A stretch of DNA of 64,000 nucleotides from Agmasoma carcini (nom. nud.) (taxonomy: Eukaryota > Microsporidia > Thelohaniidae): contig JAOXFI010000020.1 of assembly GCA_029232285.1 (NCBI GenBank), positions 1 to 64,000 on the forward strand. The letters run 5' to 3'. Under the pieces are notes generated by a model that was not told where the DNA came from, did not search any database, and saw only the letters and a list, made by a program, of their open reading frames with translations. Numbering within the stretch: the stretch's first letter is position 1; each line of letters opens with the position of its first letter. A program made the translations under genes and the position numbers. Below, one piece after another: positions 62,660 to 64,000 of the stretch.

Positions 62660-62985
62660 TTTACTGCCCTTCAGGTTATTGGTTTGCTGATTTTGTACAT
62701 TCGTGCCTTTGATTTTAAGTAAATCAATAAATCATCGTTTTTTACGAATACAGCTAAATTTTTATTTTACTAATATTAGTGTGATCTTATCTATCGACCG
62801 CAAATTATTTCACAAAGAAAGTAGTTTATCTCTCGTCTTTAACATGTTATAGGTCTACATGTTGTTTTATAACATTTCAAGAGTGTATGGTCGGTGTGAA
62901 GCACCAATATTTAGTGTCCCTGGTATTGTAGGGTTATCAGTTTTATACACATGTGCTTTTTCAAGCCTCTGATTTCGAGTAGAAT
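62660..62985 (+). repeat. Dispersed repeat, second family (copy 2)
   Basis: GTATGGTCGGTGTGAAGCAC, CAATATTTAGTGTCCCTGGT, ATTGTAGGGTTATCAGTTTT, ATACACATGTGC and TTCAAG match 4596-4870. The left part (62690-62720) contains a second degenerate copy of the GGTTTGCTGATTTTGTACAT-like piece. Confidence 0.6.
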
Positions 62986-63162
62986 TTATAAATTAAACCT
63001 ACTTATCTTAAAAATTGTTTTTTTTATAATAAAAATAGTGAAAGTTAATAATTATTGTATAAATAAATATTCGTATCAAAATTTTATATTTTTTGAAAAG
63101 CTAACAACTATAATAAATTAATATAATAATCAAAATAATATGATTTGATTTTAAAAATGGCT

Positions 63163-63420
63163 TTAATCCGTTAATTCTTTTTTATCAGATTCAGATTGAG
63201 AGTCAGTAGACTGGTCCTTTACATCTTTACCCTTTTTTTCTTCATCAGTTTTTTTTTCTCCTTCATCAGCTTCTTTGGCTTTTTTGGCTTCGGGAACAGG
63301 ATTAGAACTTGGTTCTGTAGTAGCAAGTGCAACAGCACCTTCAACAGCACCTTCAACATCGCTTTTTTTAGTGGCATCTGTTAAAAAAACATTAAGGTAG
63401 AACAAATATAAACCTAACAT
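63163..63420 (-). CDS. Small secreted Lys/Glu-rich protein, 85 aa
   Basis: Signal peptide MLGLYLFYLNVFLTDA, then a short Val/Glu/Gly/Ala repeat (VEGAVEGAVA). From residue 40 the sequence is highly charged and made almost entirely of Lys, Glu, Asp, Ser and Thr (KKTDEEKKGKDVKD), so probably disordered. The upstream region has TATAAAAGGAGC about 20 bp before the ATG and AAAATTTTTTTT next to it. Comparable to the 46102 protein in size and design but without obvious sequence homology. A real secreted peptide is likely; role unknown. Confidence 0.7.
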   Translation of the reverse strand: MLGLYLFYLNVFLTDATKKSDVEGAVEGAVALATTEPSSNPVPEAKKAKEADEGEKKTDEEKKGKDVKDQSTDSQSESDKKELTD

Positions 63421-64000
63421 GAAAAAAAATTTTTTGCTCCTTTTATACTTTTTTTTTAATTTTTCTAAAAAAATCTATCAATCATATAATGGCTTTGAAT
63501 ATGAAAATAAATAAAAATTTTTATCAATTAACAACCAAAAAAATAAGTTAAATTTTTTTATTTCAATAAAGTTTTTTTGACATATTATAAATTATGTTGT
63601 AAAAACAAAACAATTGACCTTTTTATTATTATTTTATATATTATGACATATTTATCCTTCTTACTTCAATTTTATTTACCATGCTGTGAAAAAATAAAAA
63701 AAATCACCATTTTATAAAAAAATTAATATTTCAGGTTCGAATGTTTAAAATTAAGGTTAGAATATATCAAATCAACCACTTCTAACATAAAAAAATCAAT
63801 ATTGGGTTGATAATTTATATATTACAATTCTTAATATTAATTATTCATATTTAAAGTAAAATTCTTATAAATCTCGTTTTTTAAGAACAATATTATCTAA
63901 TTGTTCATATTACAATACATTGTATGACAAACACTTTAAATTGTCTTGTTTAATGAATTTATAATACTTCTTTTGATGTTTGCTATCAATAATAAGTTTA
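63421..64000. other. AT-rich right end of the window
   Basis: Contains the upstream region of the 63163 gene; otherwise no gene, repeat family or RNA recognised. Confidence 0.5.

Overview
The window looks like a piece of a microsporidian nuclear genome, one of the AT-rich, gene-sparse, repeat-rich kinds. The evidence is: about 20% GC by eye; intron-less compact versions of eukaryotic core genes (372-residue actin, IscU/ISU1 scaffold, 174-residue MED6, 102-residue DRE2/anamorsin reduced to its Fe-S domain, short BUD23, a Sec7-domain Arf exchange factor, a forkhead and two homeodomain proteins); start codons often preceded by a C run or an AAATTTT element (2822, 31983, 33716, 43497), as reported for microsporidia; and many lineage-specific secreted or membrane proteins. 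Genus cannot be fixed from the sequence alone.

Layout. 1-489 is the C-terminal end of a protein with Val-Asp-Asn tandem repeats. 0.5-12 kb is gene-poor: one membrane-anchored protein (2822), two short genes, three decayed Merlin-type DNA transposons and SINE-like repeats. 12.4-22.5 kb holds a secreted protein and five short type I membrane proteins on the plus strand in two related subgroups; at least three share an upstream TTGAC...ATATAAA element. 22.7-33.1 kb is the conserved core: ISU1(-)/MED6(+) divergent, a Gln/Asn-rich coiled-coil protein, forkhead, homeodomain, DRE2, a tiny unrecognised gene, actin and BUD23. 33.7-36.7 kb is the Sec7 gene and 38.4 kb the second homeodomain gene. 39-43 kb is repeats, including a Tc1/mariner relic. 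43.5-45.7 kb holds a tandem pair of multi-pass membrane proteins between tetranucleotide satellites. 46-64 kb mixes small secreted proteins with three large signal-peptide proteins (51389, 55804, 59007) that share a C-terminal domain. That domain seems to recur alone in the 86-residue gene at 10537.

Mobile and repeated DNA fills most of the rest. The most striking item is a roughly 510-bp non-coding element in about a dozen copies, with a (TTA)n tail, 9-14 bp target-site duplications at three copies and at least one nested insertion. This is the signature of a SINE or other retroposed element. Six Merlin-like transposase relics, one Tc1/mariner relic, an unidentified GC-rich decayed coding stretch (53.2-53.7 kb) and many 60-95 bp tandem duplications complete the picture. 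No rRNA, CRISPR or convincing tRNA was seen.

How the genes relate: ISU1 and DRE2 belong to the mitosomal-to-cytosolic iron-sulfur pathway; MED6, forkhead and the homeodomain proteins act in transcription; the Sec7 protein would drive Arf-dependent secretion. The numerous short signal-peptide and type I proteins are candidates for that secretory route and for contact with the host. That last link is inference.
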